From NCBI RefSeq assembly GCF_006715495.1, contig NZ_VFNI01000007.1, forward strand, positions 1 through 64,000: a stretch of DNA of 64,000 nt, written 5' to 3'. Source of the stretch: Herbaspirillum sp. SJZ106 (GTDB lineage: Bacteria > Pseudomonadota > Gammaproteobacteria > Burkholderiales > Burkholderiaceae_D). The translations under genes were made by a program, and so were the position numbers. The notes below the pieces were generated by a model. That model saw only the letters and a program-made list of their open reading frames with translations. It was not told where the DNA came from and ran no database searches. Positions within the stretch are counted from its first letter, which is position 1. Each line of letters begins with the position of its first letter. Positions 16,681-25,484 of the stretch are shown piece after piece.

Positions 16681-17907
16681 TCAAGACGAACGTTCGGACA
16701 CTTTCACCCGGGTTTCGCCGGTCGGAAGCTCATGCACCACAATGCCCGCCTCGGAAGACTCAAACTGGCAGCCGGCGCTGACTTCGATACCGCGCAGGCC
16801 ATCCTGGTAACCCTGGTCCCAGCGCCACAGCAGCGATCCGCGCCCGAAATTGACATCCTTGGACGCCATGTTCCAGTCGCGCCCGGCATAGGGCAGGCGC
16901 ACGATGTGGATGGTGGTGTCGGCGCCCAGCTCGGCCATCATCTTGCGGTCGGCGGCGGTGAGCATGACCGGCGGCAGGCGCTGGTAAAGGTCGTGCGCGG
17001 CGCGGCGCAACTGGTATTGCTTGAGATAGGCATCGATATGGCGCTGCGAGCGCGAGGCGAAGGTCACATCCTTTTCGCGCGTCTGCACTTCTTCCAGCGT
17101 TGTGGGCTCGGGGCCGTCGGCATGCCACAGGTCGACCATCATGCACAGCGTATTCATGCGCGGCTCATCGTTGAGGACCGCTTCCAGCGGGGTGTTGGAA
17201 TACAAGCCGCCATCCCAGTACAGCTCGCCGTCGATGCGCACCGGCGCGAAGCCCGGCGGCAGCGCGCCGCTGGCCATGATGTGCTCGGGACCGATGGGGC
17301 GGGTGGCGGAGTCGAACTTGACCAGCGTGCCGCACGTCACCTTGACGGCGCTGACCGTCATGCGGATGCCGGCCTTGCGGTTGAGGTACTCGAAGTCGAC
17401 CAGCCGCGCCAGCGTCTCCCGCAGCTCGGCGGTGCTATAGAAGCTGGCGTCCTCGGGCGGCACCGGCAGGCCCAGGGCGAACGGGTTGGGCGGGCGCGGC
17501 CGGAAGAAGCCCGGCGCGCCGCGCATGAAGGTATCGAGCGTGGTCAGCCGGGTGGACAGCAGGCGCAGGTTGTCGGGCAGATGCTGCAGGTCGAACAGGT
17601 CGGGATGGGCCACCGTTTCCCAGAACTCGCGCAGGCGCGCGATGCGCGTCTCGCGCGGGTTGCCGGCGATGATGGCGGCATTGATGGCGCCGATCGAGGT
17701 GCCGACCACCCAGTCCGGCGTCAGGCCGTTCTCATGCAAGGCCTGGTAGACCCCGGCCTGGTAGGCGCCCAGCGCGCCGCCGCCTTGCAGCACCAGAGCC
17801 ACCCGGGGCTTGCCGGGTTCGGCTTGGTCGCGGGAGCGCGCGGCGGGCCTGGCCGGCACCGCCTTGCGGCGGCCGGCAGGGGCTGTCTGCTCGGGGATCT
17901 TGCGCAT
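16681..17907 (-). CDS. Patatin-like phospholipase with DUF3734-like tail
   Basis: A 408-residue Ser-Asp dyad acyl hydrolase. It has the oxyanion loop QGGGALGAYQAGV, the nucleophile elbow GTSIG and the catalytic Asp in DGGLYSN. The C-terminal ~120 residues resemble the DUF3734 tail found on many beta-proteobacterial patatins, which are annotated near PHA genes. It may act on phospholipids or short-chain acyl substrates. It follows the phasin on the same strand (245 bp apart), but an operon is unproven. The first ~35 residues are basic and low-complexity, so the true start may be slightly downstream. Confidence 0.88.
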   Translation of the reverse strand: MRKIPEQTAPAGRRKAVPARPAARSRDQAEPGKPRVALVLQGGGALGAYQAGVYQALHENGLTPDWVVGTSIGAINAAIIAGNPRETRIARLREFWETVAHPDLFDLQHLPDNLRLLSTRLTTLDTFMRGAPGFFRPRPPNPFALGLPVPPEDASFYSTAELRETLARLVDFEYLNRKAGIRMTVSAVKVTCGTLVKFDSATRPIGPEHIMASGALPPGFAPVRIDGELYWDGGLYSNTPLEAVLNDEPRMNTLCMMVDLWHADGPEPTTLEEVQTREKDVTFASRSQRHIDAYLKQYQLRRAAHDLYQRLPPVMLTAADRKMMAELGADTTIHIVRLPYAGRDWNMASKDVNFGRGSLLWRWDQGYQDGLRGIEVSAGCQFESSEAGIVVHELPTGETRVKVSERSS

Positions 17908-18063
17908 GTTCCTTCCTTTTGAAATCTCTCAGGAAAAGATCGGGCGGAAACGGAAACGTTCAGTAGACATCCGCGCTGCCAATCCGCCAGCGGGGTTCTA
18001 GCATAGCGCGGTTACAGAGGGAGGATGTGCGGCGGAGTGAAAGAAATATGGGGCAGGGCAAGC

Positions 18064-18276
18064 TCAGGCGCGCGTGCCTTGCCAGGACTCCACCAGCTGG
18101 CGCGCCTGGGTGCCCATTTCGTCCAGCGCCACTTCATGGCGGTGGTCGTAGATCATCATCGCGTACAGGTCGGCCAGCGCGTTCACCTCGGGCGACAGCG
18201 CGCATTCCTCGCCGGTGGCGGGGCGCTGCTGGCGCCAGTAGTTGATGGCTTGTTCGAGGTCGGTGAGGGAGAGCAT
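18064..18276 (-). CDS. Small DUF3717-like protein
   Basis: A 70-residue protein starting MLSLTDLEQAINYWRQQ, with ALADLYAMMIYDHRHEV in the middle. It matches the pattern of DUF3717 proteins, which are short, helical, of unknown function and largely confined to Burkholderiales. No operon partner is visible on the same strand within 70 bp. Confidence 0.75.
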   Translation of the reverse strand: MLSLTDLEQAINYWRQQRPATGEECALSPEVNALADLYAMMIYDHRHEVALDEMGTQARQLVESWQGTRA

Positions 18277-18346
18277 GGGTTTCTTGTTGGTGACGGCGCA
18301 TGGGAGCGGATCGGCCCATTCTAGCGCAATTCGGCTGCACTACTGT

Positions 18347-18514
18347 CTAAAAACACAGGTAAATCCGGTTCGCCAGGTCGACGATGAATGCCGGTTGCAG
18401 GTAGGCAAGAAATATCGCCGCCAGCACGCCCGCGCCGGCCAGCGCCAGCGACAGGCGTCGCCAGCGTCCGGCGCGAACATGCTCAGAGCGTCTGGCCACG
18501 GCAAAGTTCTCCAC
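18347..18514 (-). CDS. 55-residue single-pass membrane protein coupled to the MFS gene
   Basis: This reading frame starts with GTG at 18514, immediately after the TGA of the MFS gene (no gap), and ends TAG at 18347. It encodes a basic N-terminus (RRSEHVRAGRWRR), one hydrophobic helix (LSLALAGAGVLAAIFLAYL), then PAFIVDLANRIYLCF. The abutting stop/start argues for translational coupling. I recognise no function; small membrane proteins of this type often sit in beta-proteobacterial transporter operons. Confidence 0.6.
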   Translation of the reverse strand: MENFAVARRSEHVRAGRWRRLSLALAGAGVLAAIFLAYLQPAFIVDLANRIYLCF

Positions 18515-19726
18515 TCAGTTCACCGCCAGCGGGCGGGCAATCGCCTGCTCGCGCACCGGCAAGTTGATCAGCGTGGCGAAGATGCCCAGCGCCAGCGTGA
18601 TGGCCCACACCGTGTCATAGCTGCCTTCACGGGTAAACAGCCAGCCGCCCAGCCACACGCCCAGAAAGCTGCCGACCTGGTGCGAGAAGAACACGAAGCC
18701 TGACAGCATCGACAGGTGCTTCACGCCGAAAATGCCGGCCACGATGCCGTTGGTCAGCGGCACGGTCGACAGCCACAGGAGCCCCATCGCCGCCGCGAAG
18801 ACATACACCGACCAGGCCGACAGCGGCGCGGCCAGGAACAGCGCGATCGCCACCGTGCGCGAGAAATAGATGCCCGCCAGCAGGAAGCGCTTGGGCAGCA
18901 GGCCGCCCAGCTTGCCGGCGTAGTAGGAGCCGAAGATGTTGAACAGGCCGATCAGCGCCAGCGCCACCACCGCCACATTCGGATCCATGATGCCCTTGTC
19001 CTTCAGGTAGGAGGGCAGGTGCGCGCCGATGAACACCACCTGGAAGCCGCACACGAAGTAGCCCGCCACCAGCAGCTGGAAGGGACGGTAGGCGAACGCC
19101 TCGCGCACCGCCTCGGCGATGCTTTGCTCTTGCGCCGCCTTCACCAGCGGCGGCTCCCGCAGGCGCATCGCCATCGGCAGCATCGCCACCAGCACCAGCG
19201 CGGCCAGCCAGAAGAACGCCTGTTGCCAGCCGGCCAGCGAGATCAGTTGCTGCTCCACCGGCATCATCATGAACTGGCCGAAGGAGCCGGCCGCGGAAGA
19301 AATGCCGAAGGCCCAGGAGCGTTTTTCCGGCGGCGCGCTGCGGCCGACGATGCCGCTCACCGCGCCGAAGGCGGTACAGGCCAGCGCCGCGCCGATCAGC
19401 ACGCCCGAGCCCACCACGAACAGCGCCGGTTGCGCCACCAGCGCCATCCACATCAGTCCGGCCGCGTACAGGAACGCGCCCAGCACGATCACGCGCGCCG
19501 TGCCGAAACGGTCGCAGGCCATGCCGGCGAAGGGACCGATAGCGCCCCACATCAGGTTTTGCATGGCGATGGCCAGCGAGAAGGTCTCGCGCGTCCAGCC
19601 ATGCGCCTGCGACATCGGCTGCAGCCAGAAGCCCAACCCATGGCGCACGCCCATGGCCAGCGTGAGCACCACGCCGCTGGCCAGCAGCACGGTCTTGAAA
19701 TCGGGGGTACGGTCGGTTTGGAACAT
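18515..19726 (-). CDS. MFS transporter
   Basis: A 403-residue major facilitator with twelve predicted helices. The loop motif DRFGTARVIVLG follows helix 2, and the protein opens with VRHGLGFWLQPMSQAHGWTRETFSLAIA, which resembles the monocarboxylate/oxalate-formate-like MFS group. It is a probable organic-anion transporter but the substrate is not readable. The two-component kinase gene ends 84 bp upstream on the same strand. Downstream it abuts a small membrane protein. Confidence 0.88.
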   Translation of the reverse strand: MFQTDRTPDFKTVLLASGVVLTLAMGVRHGLGFWLQPMSQAHGWTRETFSLAIAMQNLMWGAIGPFAGMACDRFGTARVIVLGAFLYAAGLMWMALVAQPALFVVGSGVLIGAALACTAFGAVSGIVGRSAPPEKRSWAFGISSAAGSFGQFMMMPVEQQLISLAGWQQAFFWLAALVLVAMLPMAMRLREPPLVKAAQEQSIAEAVREAFAYRPFQLLVAGYFVCGFQVVFIGAHLPSYLKDKGIMDPNVAVVALALIGLFNIFGSYYAGKLGGLLPKRFLLAGIYFSRTVAIALFLAAPLSAWSVYVFAAAMGLLWLSTVPLTNGIVAGIFGVKHLSMLSGFVFFSHQVGSFLGVWLGGWLFTREGSYDTVWAITLALGIFATLINLPVREQAIARPLAVN

Positions 19727-19810
19727 GTGTCTCTTCCCTTGAGGTTTTTTATCGTATTTTTGATCCCGGGGAGTTTACTGCAAAGGCGCCGGCGGTGCCG
19801 GCGGCCCCTT

Positions 19811-21583
19811 TCAGGCCAGGCGGTATGGCTGCGTACCTAACTGGGTGGCGATGGCGGCTTGCAGTGCGGCCGGGTCCAGCGGCTTGTGCAGCACCGGGAA
19901 GCCGCTGGCGCTGGCCAGGCCGATGCCTTGCGGCGAAGTGTCGCCGGTGACGATGATGGCCGGCACCTCGCTTCCCAGCGCCATCGATACGGCGCGGATC
20001 ACGTCGATGCCGGTGACGCCCGCGGCCAGCCGGAAGTCGGTCAGCACCAGCTCCGGCGTGCCATCGGCCAGCACGCCCACCGCCTGTTCGCGCGAGCGCG
20101 CGGCCAGCACGGCATACCCCCAGCTGGCTAGCAGGATCGACATGCCGTCGAGCACTTGCTTGTCGTCGTCGACCACCAGCACCGTGCGCCGGGCTATGTC
20201 CGGCCGGTGCGGCGCGGCCGGCGCGCTGGCCTGACCGGCGGCCGGTTCATGTCGGCATGGCAGGCTCACCGAAAAGCAGGAGCCTTGGCCGACCGCCGAA
20301 CGCAGCGCGATGCGGGCGCCGATCAGGTCGGCGGTGCGCTGCACGATCGCCAAGCCCAGCCCCAGGCCCTGTTCGCGATCGCGCGCGATGTTCTCGACCT
20401 GGTAGAACTCGCGGAAGATGCTGTCGAAATGGTCGGCGGCAATGCCGATGCCGGTATCCATCACGCATATCTCCAGCAGGCCGCGGCGGCGTCGGCAAGC
20501 CAGCAGGATGCGGCCCCGTTCGGTATAGCGCACCGCATTGGAAAGGAGATTGGCCAGGACGTTCTGCAGCAGTACCGGGTCGGTGTCGATCCAGGCCGGG
20601 GTCGGGCGCACTTTCAGGCGCAGGCCTTTGGCGGCGGCGGCCTGGGCGAACTGGTTTTCCAGGGCGTCGAATGTCTCCTGCAGGCGCAGGCGGCGCGGTT
20701 CGACCTGGATGACGCCGGCGTCAAGGCGCGAAATATCCAGCAGCACATTCAGTAGCTGCGACATGCCCAGCAGTGCCGACTGCAGCCGTTCGGCCAGGGT
20801 TTCGATCGTGGCGCGTTCGATCTGCGAGGCCTGTGCTGCCATACGCAAGGCGGCGATGTACAGGCCCAGCGCATGCGTGGGCTGGCGCAGATCGTGGCTG
20901 GCGGCGGCCAGGAATTGCGACTTGCTGCGGTTGGCCAGTTCGGCGCGCTCCTTTTCCTCGGTCAGTTGGCGGATCAGCGCCGTGTTCTCGAAGCGCAGCG
21001 CGATGGCGTCGCGCACGGTGCGCTGGATCACCCGGCTATAGGCCAGGTTGACGCCCAGCAGGAACAGCGAAAGCACGCCCAGTACCGAAAACAGCGGCGT
21101 GTCATGGGCGAACGAACGTAGCGCGAACGGCAGCACGGTCGGCAACGCATAGGCATAGTAGGCCGGCCAGAACGACGACAACGAAGCGACCGAGCCGCCG
21201 GTCATGCCGGCCAGCACGATGCAGGTATAGACGGTGATGACGGTATTGTCCGGCGCGAAGAAGAGCGGCCCCATCGCGCCCCACAGGCAGCCCGAGATGC
21301 CGGCCCATGCCACGTAGCGCCAGCAGCGCGCCGATGTCGTCGCCGGCAGGTGCGCGCCGCCGCGCAGGTCGCGCCAGACCATGGCGATGCGGATCGCCGT
21401 GACCAGGCAGATCGCTCCCGCCCAGCCGAGCAGCAATGCATGCGGCACCTGGCCCCACAGCAGGAAGACCGTCAGGCTGGCCACCGCGATATTGCCCAGG
21501 AAGATCGGCGGCGACTGCCGATACAGGGTGTTGACCAGTTCGAGATAGACAGCGCGGTCCGAGGTCGGGAGCAGGGTTGTCAT
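19811..21583 (-). CDS. Membrane hybrid sensor histidine kinase with C-terminal receiver
   Basis: A 590-residue inner-membrane protein. Five to six hydrophobic helices lie in residues ~28-185. A HisKA domain carries phospho-acceptor His230 in FLAAASHDLRQP, and an ATPase domain has N/G boxes (ANLLSNAVRYT, MDTGIGIA, GLGLGLAIVQR). A receiver domain covers ~470-585 with acceptor Asp516 (LVLTDFRL). It is transcribed divergently from the NarL-type regulator 114 bp away, so the two probably form one system. The signal is unknown. The layout resembles kinases whose receiver acts as a phosphate sink or relay. Confidence 0.9.
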   Translation of the reverse strand: MTTLLPTSDRAVYLELVNTLYRQSPPIFLGNIAVASLTVFLLWGQVPHALLLGWAGAICLVTAIRIAMVWRDLRGGAHLPATTSARCWRYVAWAGISGCLWGAMGPLFFAPDNTVITVYTCIVLAGMTGGSVASLSSFWPAYYAYALPTVLPFALRSFAHDTPLFSVLGVLSLFLLGVNLAYSRVIQRTVRDAIALRFENTALIRQLTEEKERAELANRSKSQFLAAASHDLRQPTHALGLYIAALRMAAQASQIERATIETLAERLQSALLGMSQLLNVLLDISRLDAGVIQVEPRRLRLQETFDALENQFAQAAAAKGLRLKVRPTPAWIDTDPVLLQNVLANLLSNAVRYTERGRILLACRRRRGLLEICVMDTGIGIAADHFDSIFREFYQVENIARDREQGLGLGLAIVQRTADLIGARIALRSAVGQGSCFSVSLPCRHEPAAGQASAPAAPHRPDIARRTVLVVDDDKQVLDGMSILLASWGYAVLAARSREQAVGVLADGTPELVLTDFRLAAGVTGIDVIRAVSMALGSEVPAIIVTGDTSPQGIGLASASGFPVLHKPLDPAALQAAIATQLGTQPYRLA

Positions 21584-21697
21584 TGTTCTTATGCAATGGT
21601 GGCGGCGGCAATGCCAGGGTATTTTCCCGCGGGCAAGGCATCGGGTTTATTGTAATATCGGCGCACACAAAGGGGCTGCGTCGACCGGGGAGCAACA

Positions 21698-22318
21698 ATG
21701 AAAACCATCGTACTGGCGGAAGACCACGCGATCATTCGCGATGGCTTGAAACTGCTCATTTCCACCAGGCCCGATCTGCGGGTGGCGGCCGATACCGGCC
21801 ACGGCGACGAGGTCGAACGCCTGGTGCGGGAAAATCGGCCCGACCTGTTGCTGCTCGATCTCGACCTGCCGGGTTGCCACGGCGTGGAACTGACCCGCAA
21901 GATCAAGGCCGGGCACGGCGGCACGCGGGTGCTGATCCTCACCGCCAGTCCCAGCGCGGCATCGGTCGAGGCGGCCTTCGAGGCCGGCGCCGACGGCTAC
22001 GTGCTCAAGCACGAGAATGCAGAGGAACTGCTATATGCGATCGCTCTGGTGCTGTCGGGCATCGTCTATCTCAGCAAGGGCCTGGCGCAACGGTCGGCAC
22101 TGCCGCCCGCCCCCGAAGAGGCGCCGATTACGGCGCGCGAACAGCAGATCCTGGCGATGATCGCGCGCGGCCAGTCCAGCAGCGATATCGCCGAGAAACT
22201 CAATCTCTCCGTGCTGACGGTGCGCAAGCACCGCCAGAATCTGATGGGGAAACTGTCCCTGCACAATGTCGCCGAAGTGACGGCCTATGTGTTGCGTTCC
22301 AGTGCGCTGCCTCGATAG
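21698..22318 (+). CDS. NarL/FixJ-type response regulator
   Basis: A 206-residue regulator. The receiver domain occupies 1-120 with phospho-acceptor Asp54 in LLLDLDLPG and a K in VLKHEN. The LuxR-type helix-turn-helix (ITAREQQILAMIARGQSSSDIAEKLNLSVLTVRKH) covers ~140-200. It is divergent from the hybrid kinase and ends 23 bp before a perfect palindrome in front of the secretion genes, so it probably controls that locus. Regulators of this type bind inverted repeats, which fits the palindrome. Confidence 0.92.
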   Translation: MKTIVLAEDHAIIRDGLKLLISTRPDLRVAADTGHGDEVERLVRENRPDLLLLDLDLPGCHGVELTRKIKAGHGGTRVLILTASPSAASVEAAFEAGADGYVLKHENAEELLYAIALVLSGIVYLSKGLAQRSALPPAPEEAPITAREQQILAMIARGQSSSDIAEKLNLSVLTVRKHRQNLMGKLSLHNVAEVTAYVLRSSALPR

Positions 22319-22340
22319 TAAGGCGTTGGCGGCGCGCACA

Positions 22341-22362
22341 AAATACTGCATATGCAGTATTT
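22341..22362. promoter_or_regulatory. Perfect 22-bp palindrome, candidate operator
   Basis: AAATACTGCAT is followed immediately by its exact reverse complement ATGCAGTATTT. It lies between the response regulator stop and the cargo gene. It is not followed by a T-run, so it is unlikely to be a terminator. The ATG inside it is not a plausible start because the signal peptide begins 27 codons later. Confidence 0.6.
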
Positions 22363-22432
22363 ACCGGGAGATGGCCGGCTCTTAGCATGGGGGCTCTCCA
22401 ACATTGGCCGAAAGCTTGTTCGGCATTGTGCC

Positions 22433-23806
22433 ATGCCCGTACCGCATCGTTTCCCTTTGCCGCGTGCCGTGCATGGCCGGCCGGCCGCCTGCGCCGCCGG
22501 CATGCTCGCCTTGCTGGCCAGTACCCTCGCACAGGCACAGTCGCTCAACGAAGCGTCGCTGCAAGCTGTCTACAGCCAGATCGAAGCCTTGCGGCAGCAG
22601 CTTGTGCAGGAGCAGTTCGCCGCTCCTGCAGCGACGCCGCCGCCATCGGTGTCGCCGCTATCGCTGCCGACGATCCAGCCCGTCAAGCCGGGCGCGCTCC
22701 AGCCGGAAACCGAACGCCCCGCCGCAGAACTGCAGAAGGAATTGGCGCAGCGGCAGCTGGAACTGGGCCAGCTCCAGAAACAGGAGTCGGAGAAAAGCCG
22801 GCAGGAACTGCTGCACAAGCTGATGCTGCAAACCAAGCAGAAACAGCAAGAGCTGGCGCTGGTCCAGAAGCAGCCGGCGCAAATCAAGGAACAACAGCAG
22901 ACCCAGAAGCAGCAGGAATCGGAAAAAACCAAGCTGATGCAGCAAGAGTTGACCGAAAAGGAAAAGGAGTTGACGCAGAAGCTGCTGGAGAAAACCCGGC
23001 AGCAACAGGAAGAACCGGTTGGGAAGCAGTTCGAACAAGCCGAGCAGCAACCGCAGGAAGCGATCCAGAAACAGCCGGAACAGGCTGCTGAGCACCTGCC
23101 GGATCGCCGCACCCTGGCGGCCTATCTCAGCGCCGGACAGGGCGACCAGCAGGCACAGGCGCAATTGGCGGAGGCGCCCGATGCGGGGATAGCGGTCACC
23201 ACCGGCGCGATAGCGGTCACGGGCACCGTCGCCAATACGCAAACGCTCATTGCCGCTGCCGCAGCGACGATAGCCAGCGCGTCTTCCCATGCCAGCGCGC
23301 TATCTTCCTCCATGCAAGATGCCTTGCAGCGAGCCGGGCAACTTTCGGCCGTCGCCGCCGCACAATCGCAACAGTCGTCGCAACAGTCGCAACAGCTGAG
23401 CTATGAATATGTCACGGCGGGCCTGGTGACGCCGATGGCCAGTTGGCCGACCAACCTGGTGGCGACCTATAACGGCAACGTCAGCGGCACGCTCAACAAT
23501 GGCGCGGCAGTCAGCGGCACATTCCAGGCCATGGTCGACTTCTCGACGATACACAGCATGGCGCCCAGCATTCCCGGCAGCATGACGTTTGCCGGCGGCC
23601 AGGGCAGCACCAGTTTCACCCTCACGCAAATGGGCGGCTACATCGGCGGCTCCATGTCCGGCACCTATGGCGGCCAGGCCGTGAGCGGCTATGTGATGAA
23701 TGGCGTGCTTTACGGCCCGGCGGCCGAGCAGATGGCGGGGCAGTGGAGCATGCAAAATGCCGCCGCCACGCTGACCGGCAACGGCAACTTCCAGGCGCGG
23801 CGATGA
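22433..23806 (+). CDS. Secreted Gln-rich coiled-coil protein with TbpB-like C-terminal barrel (candidate Slam/T11SS cargo)
   Basis: 457 residues from the ATG at 22433. A Sec signal peptide (~1-36) ends LLASTLAQAQ without a lipobox Cys, so the protein is probably soluble or surface-held rather than lipidated. A Pro-rich stretch comes next, then a highly charged Gln/Glu/Lys coiled coil (about 92-220) and an Ala-rich segment. The C-terminal ~110 residues are Gly/Ser/Thr-rich beta strands (GTFQAMVDFS, GGYIGGSMSGTYGG) closing with the LYGPAAEQMAGQWS pattern seen in TbpB-type barrels (GPxAxExxGxw). Its stop overlaps the next gene's start (ATGA), which encodes a Slam-type translocon. The role as cargo is inferred from barrel plus neighbour. 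Confidence 0.65.
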   Translation: MPVPHRFPLPRAVHGRPAACAAGMLALLASTLAQAQSLNEASLQAVYSQIEALRQQLVQEQFAAPAATPPPSVSPLSLPTIQPVKPGALQPETERPAAELQKELAQRQLELGQLQKQESEKSRQELLHKLMLQTKQKQQELALVQKQPAQIKEQQQTQKQQESEKTKLMQQELTEKEKELTQKLLEKTRQQQEEPVGKQFEQAEQQPQEAIQKQPEQAAEHLPDRRTLAAYLSAGQGDQQAQAQLAEAPDAGIAVTTGAIAVTGTVANTQTLIAAAAATIASASSHASALSSSMQDALQRAGQLSAVAAAQSQQSSQQSQQLSYEYVTAGLVTPMASWPTNLVATYNGNVSGTLNNGAAVSGTFQAMVDFSTIHSMAPSIPGSMTFAGGQGSTSFTLTQMGGYIGGSMSGTYGGQAVSGYVMNGVLYGPAAEQMAGQWSMQNAAATLTGNGNFQARR

Positions 23807-25299
23807 GCGCCGCTGCCCGGCGTCGCCGCGATTGGCCCCGTTTTCCTTTCTCTTTCGTTGCCATGCCTTTGCTTCGTTCCCGCTTCTTTGGCCGCGCGTT
23901 GAGCGCGCTTCCGGTTGCCGCGGTGTTGGCGGCCTGCCAGCCGGCCCAGGCCCAGGTCCCCGGGCCGGCCGCCGATGCCGCGACAGCGCGCCAACGGGAG
24001 ATCGGCCAGCAGGCGCTGCTGGAAATCGCCTTCGCGCGCAAACTGCTGTCTGAACGACAGCCGGAGATGGCGTGCCGCCTGCTCAAGGGCAGCCTTCCCG
24101 ATGCCGATACCGAGGCCGAGCGGGTGCGCCTGCTGGCGCGTTGCTCATCGGCCCTGCGCGAGCGCGAGGCGGCCGAGGGCTACTACCGCCGGGCCATCGC
24201 ATTGGCGCCTGATGATCCGACGGTCAAGGTCGAGCTGGCCGGGCTGTACCTGGCCATGGGGCGCAGCCAGGATTCATCGGCCATGCTGAGCGCCGCCGCC
24301 GGGCAAAGTGCCGGTGCGCAGCGCGACCAGCTTGAAACCGCCGCCGCGCAGTTGCGCGCCAACGACCCGGCGGCGCTGGCCGCCAATGTCGTCAATGCCG
24401 CCAACAAGGCCAAGCCCTGGTCGCTGCAGGTCTACATGGGGCTGACCTGGGACGACAACATCAACGCCGGGCCGGTCTCGCGCAGTGTGCCGGCCATCAT
24501 CGGCGGCATTCCGGTTACCTTCGATCTGGTCGAGGACGCCATGCCGCACAAGTCGGCGGGCGCGGCGATGGGGCTCAATGCCAGCTACGGCATACCGCTG
24601 GACGGCCGCTTTTCCCTGCTGTTCCAGGGCGCCTGGTTCGGCACCGGCTATGTCGAGCGGCAGGACTACAACAACGACACCACCACGCTGGCGGCCGCCC
24701 TGGTCTATACCGGCAAGGCGTGGGCCGCCAGCCTCCAGCCCAATGTGCGCTACACGCGGCTCGACGGCCGTTTGCAGGAGAGCGCGCCGGGCGTGACCGG
24801 GCGCATGGCGCGCAGCGTGACCGATACCGTATCGCTGACCGCCACCGGCGGCTACGCCAAACGTACCGTGCACACCGACGCCAACCGCAATGCCGATGCC
24901 TGGCAAGGCGGGTTCGGCGCGCTGGCGCAATTGACGCCGCAACTGCAGGTCGGCGGGGAGTACCTGTGGCAGCGCGAGCAAGCCAGCGCGGCGGTCTATT
25001 CGCGCCGGCTGTCGGGGCCGAGCGCTTACCTGCAGTACCGCATCGCCCCGGATCTGCTGCTGGGCGCCAACCTCAGCTATACCGACGTGCATTACGACCA
25101 GACCATGGCGCTGTTCGCCGAACCGCGCACCGACCGCCAGACGGTGGTTTCGCTGTCGGCGCTGTGGGATATCAGCCGCTACGTCGGGCGCAACATGGTG
25201 GTGCGCGCCCAGTACACCAATATCGACAATCCTTCCAACATCGCCTACAGCGATTTCCGCCGCAACATGTTCAGCCTGGGCGTGCAGATGCAGTTCTGA
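23803..25299 (+). CDS. Slam-type outer-membrane protein (TPR + DUF560), candidate type XI secretion translocon
   Basis: 498 residues from the ATG overlapping the upstream stop; a later ATG at 23863 gives a tidier signal peptide ending ACQPAQAQ. TPR-like helices occupy about 60-190, including a GYYRRAIALAPDDPTVKVELAGLYLAMG repeat. From PWSLQVYMGLTWDDNINAGP (near residue 216, a DDNIN signature) a 14-strand-like barrel runs to the terminal Phe of FSLGVQMQF. This order matches surface lipoprotein assembly modifiers, which carry TbpB-like cargo across the outer membrane. An LAAC near the signal peptide end resembles a lipobox but is probably incidental. Confidence 0.75.
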   Translation: MSAAARRRRDWPRFPFSFVAMPLLRSRFFGRALSALPVAAVLAACQPAQAQVPGPAADAATARQREIGQQALLEIAFARKLLSERQPEMACRLLKGSLPDADTEAERVRLLARCSSALREREAAEGYYRRAIALAPDDPTVKVELAGLYLAMGRSQDSSAMLSAAAGQSAGAQRDQLETAAAQLRANDPAALAANVVNAANKAKPWSLQVYMGLTWDDNINAGPVSRSVPAIIGGIPVTFDLVEDAMPHKSAGAAMGLNASYGIPLDGRFSLLFQGAWFGTGYVERQDYNNDTTTLAAALVYTGKAWAASLQPNVRYTRLDGRLQESAPGVTGRMARSVTDTVSLTATGGYAKRTVHTDANRNADAWQGGFGALAQLTPQLQVGGEYLWQREQASAAVYSRRLSGPSAYLQYRIAPDLLLGANLSYTDVHYDQTMALFAEPRTDRQTVVSLSALWDISRYVGRNMVVRAQYTNIDNPSNIAYSDFRRNMFSLGVQMQF

Positions 25300-25484
25300 C
25301 GGCGGGGGCGCGCCGGCCGATGCGCCGCGCATATGCTTGCGCGGAAAACGCAGCATGAGAAAACCAAGCAAGCACATGCGAAATGCTTCGTTCTGCTCAA
25401 CGCCGCGCTTTGCTTTAATGATCCTCCGCCCTGGTGCGCCCACATCGGGGCCGCACCGGCCATTTCAGGAAGGATCATTGTTTC

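Noticed and set aside
22352-22432. Upstream ATG of the T11SS cargo gene inside the palindrome
   Set aside because: The extra 27 residues are not signal-peptide-like and would put the start codon inside an operator; the ATG at 22433 gives a clean signal peptide.
23863-23960. Slam-type protein as a lipoprotein because of LAAC
   Set aside because: The stretch is followed by a normal signal-peptidase I site (AQAQ), and large barrel proteins of this family are not lipidated; kept only as a note.
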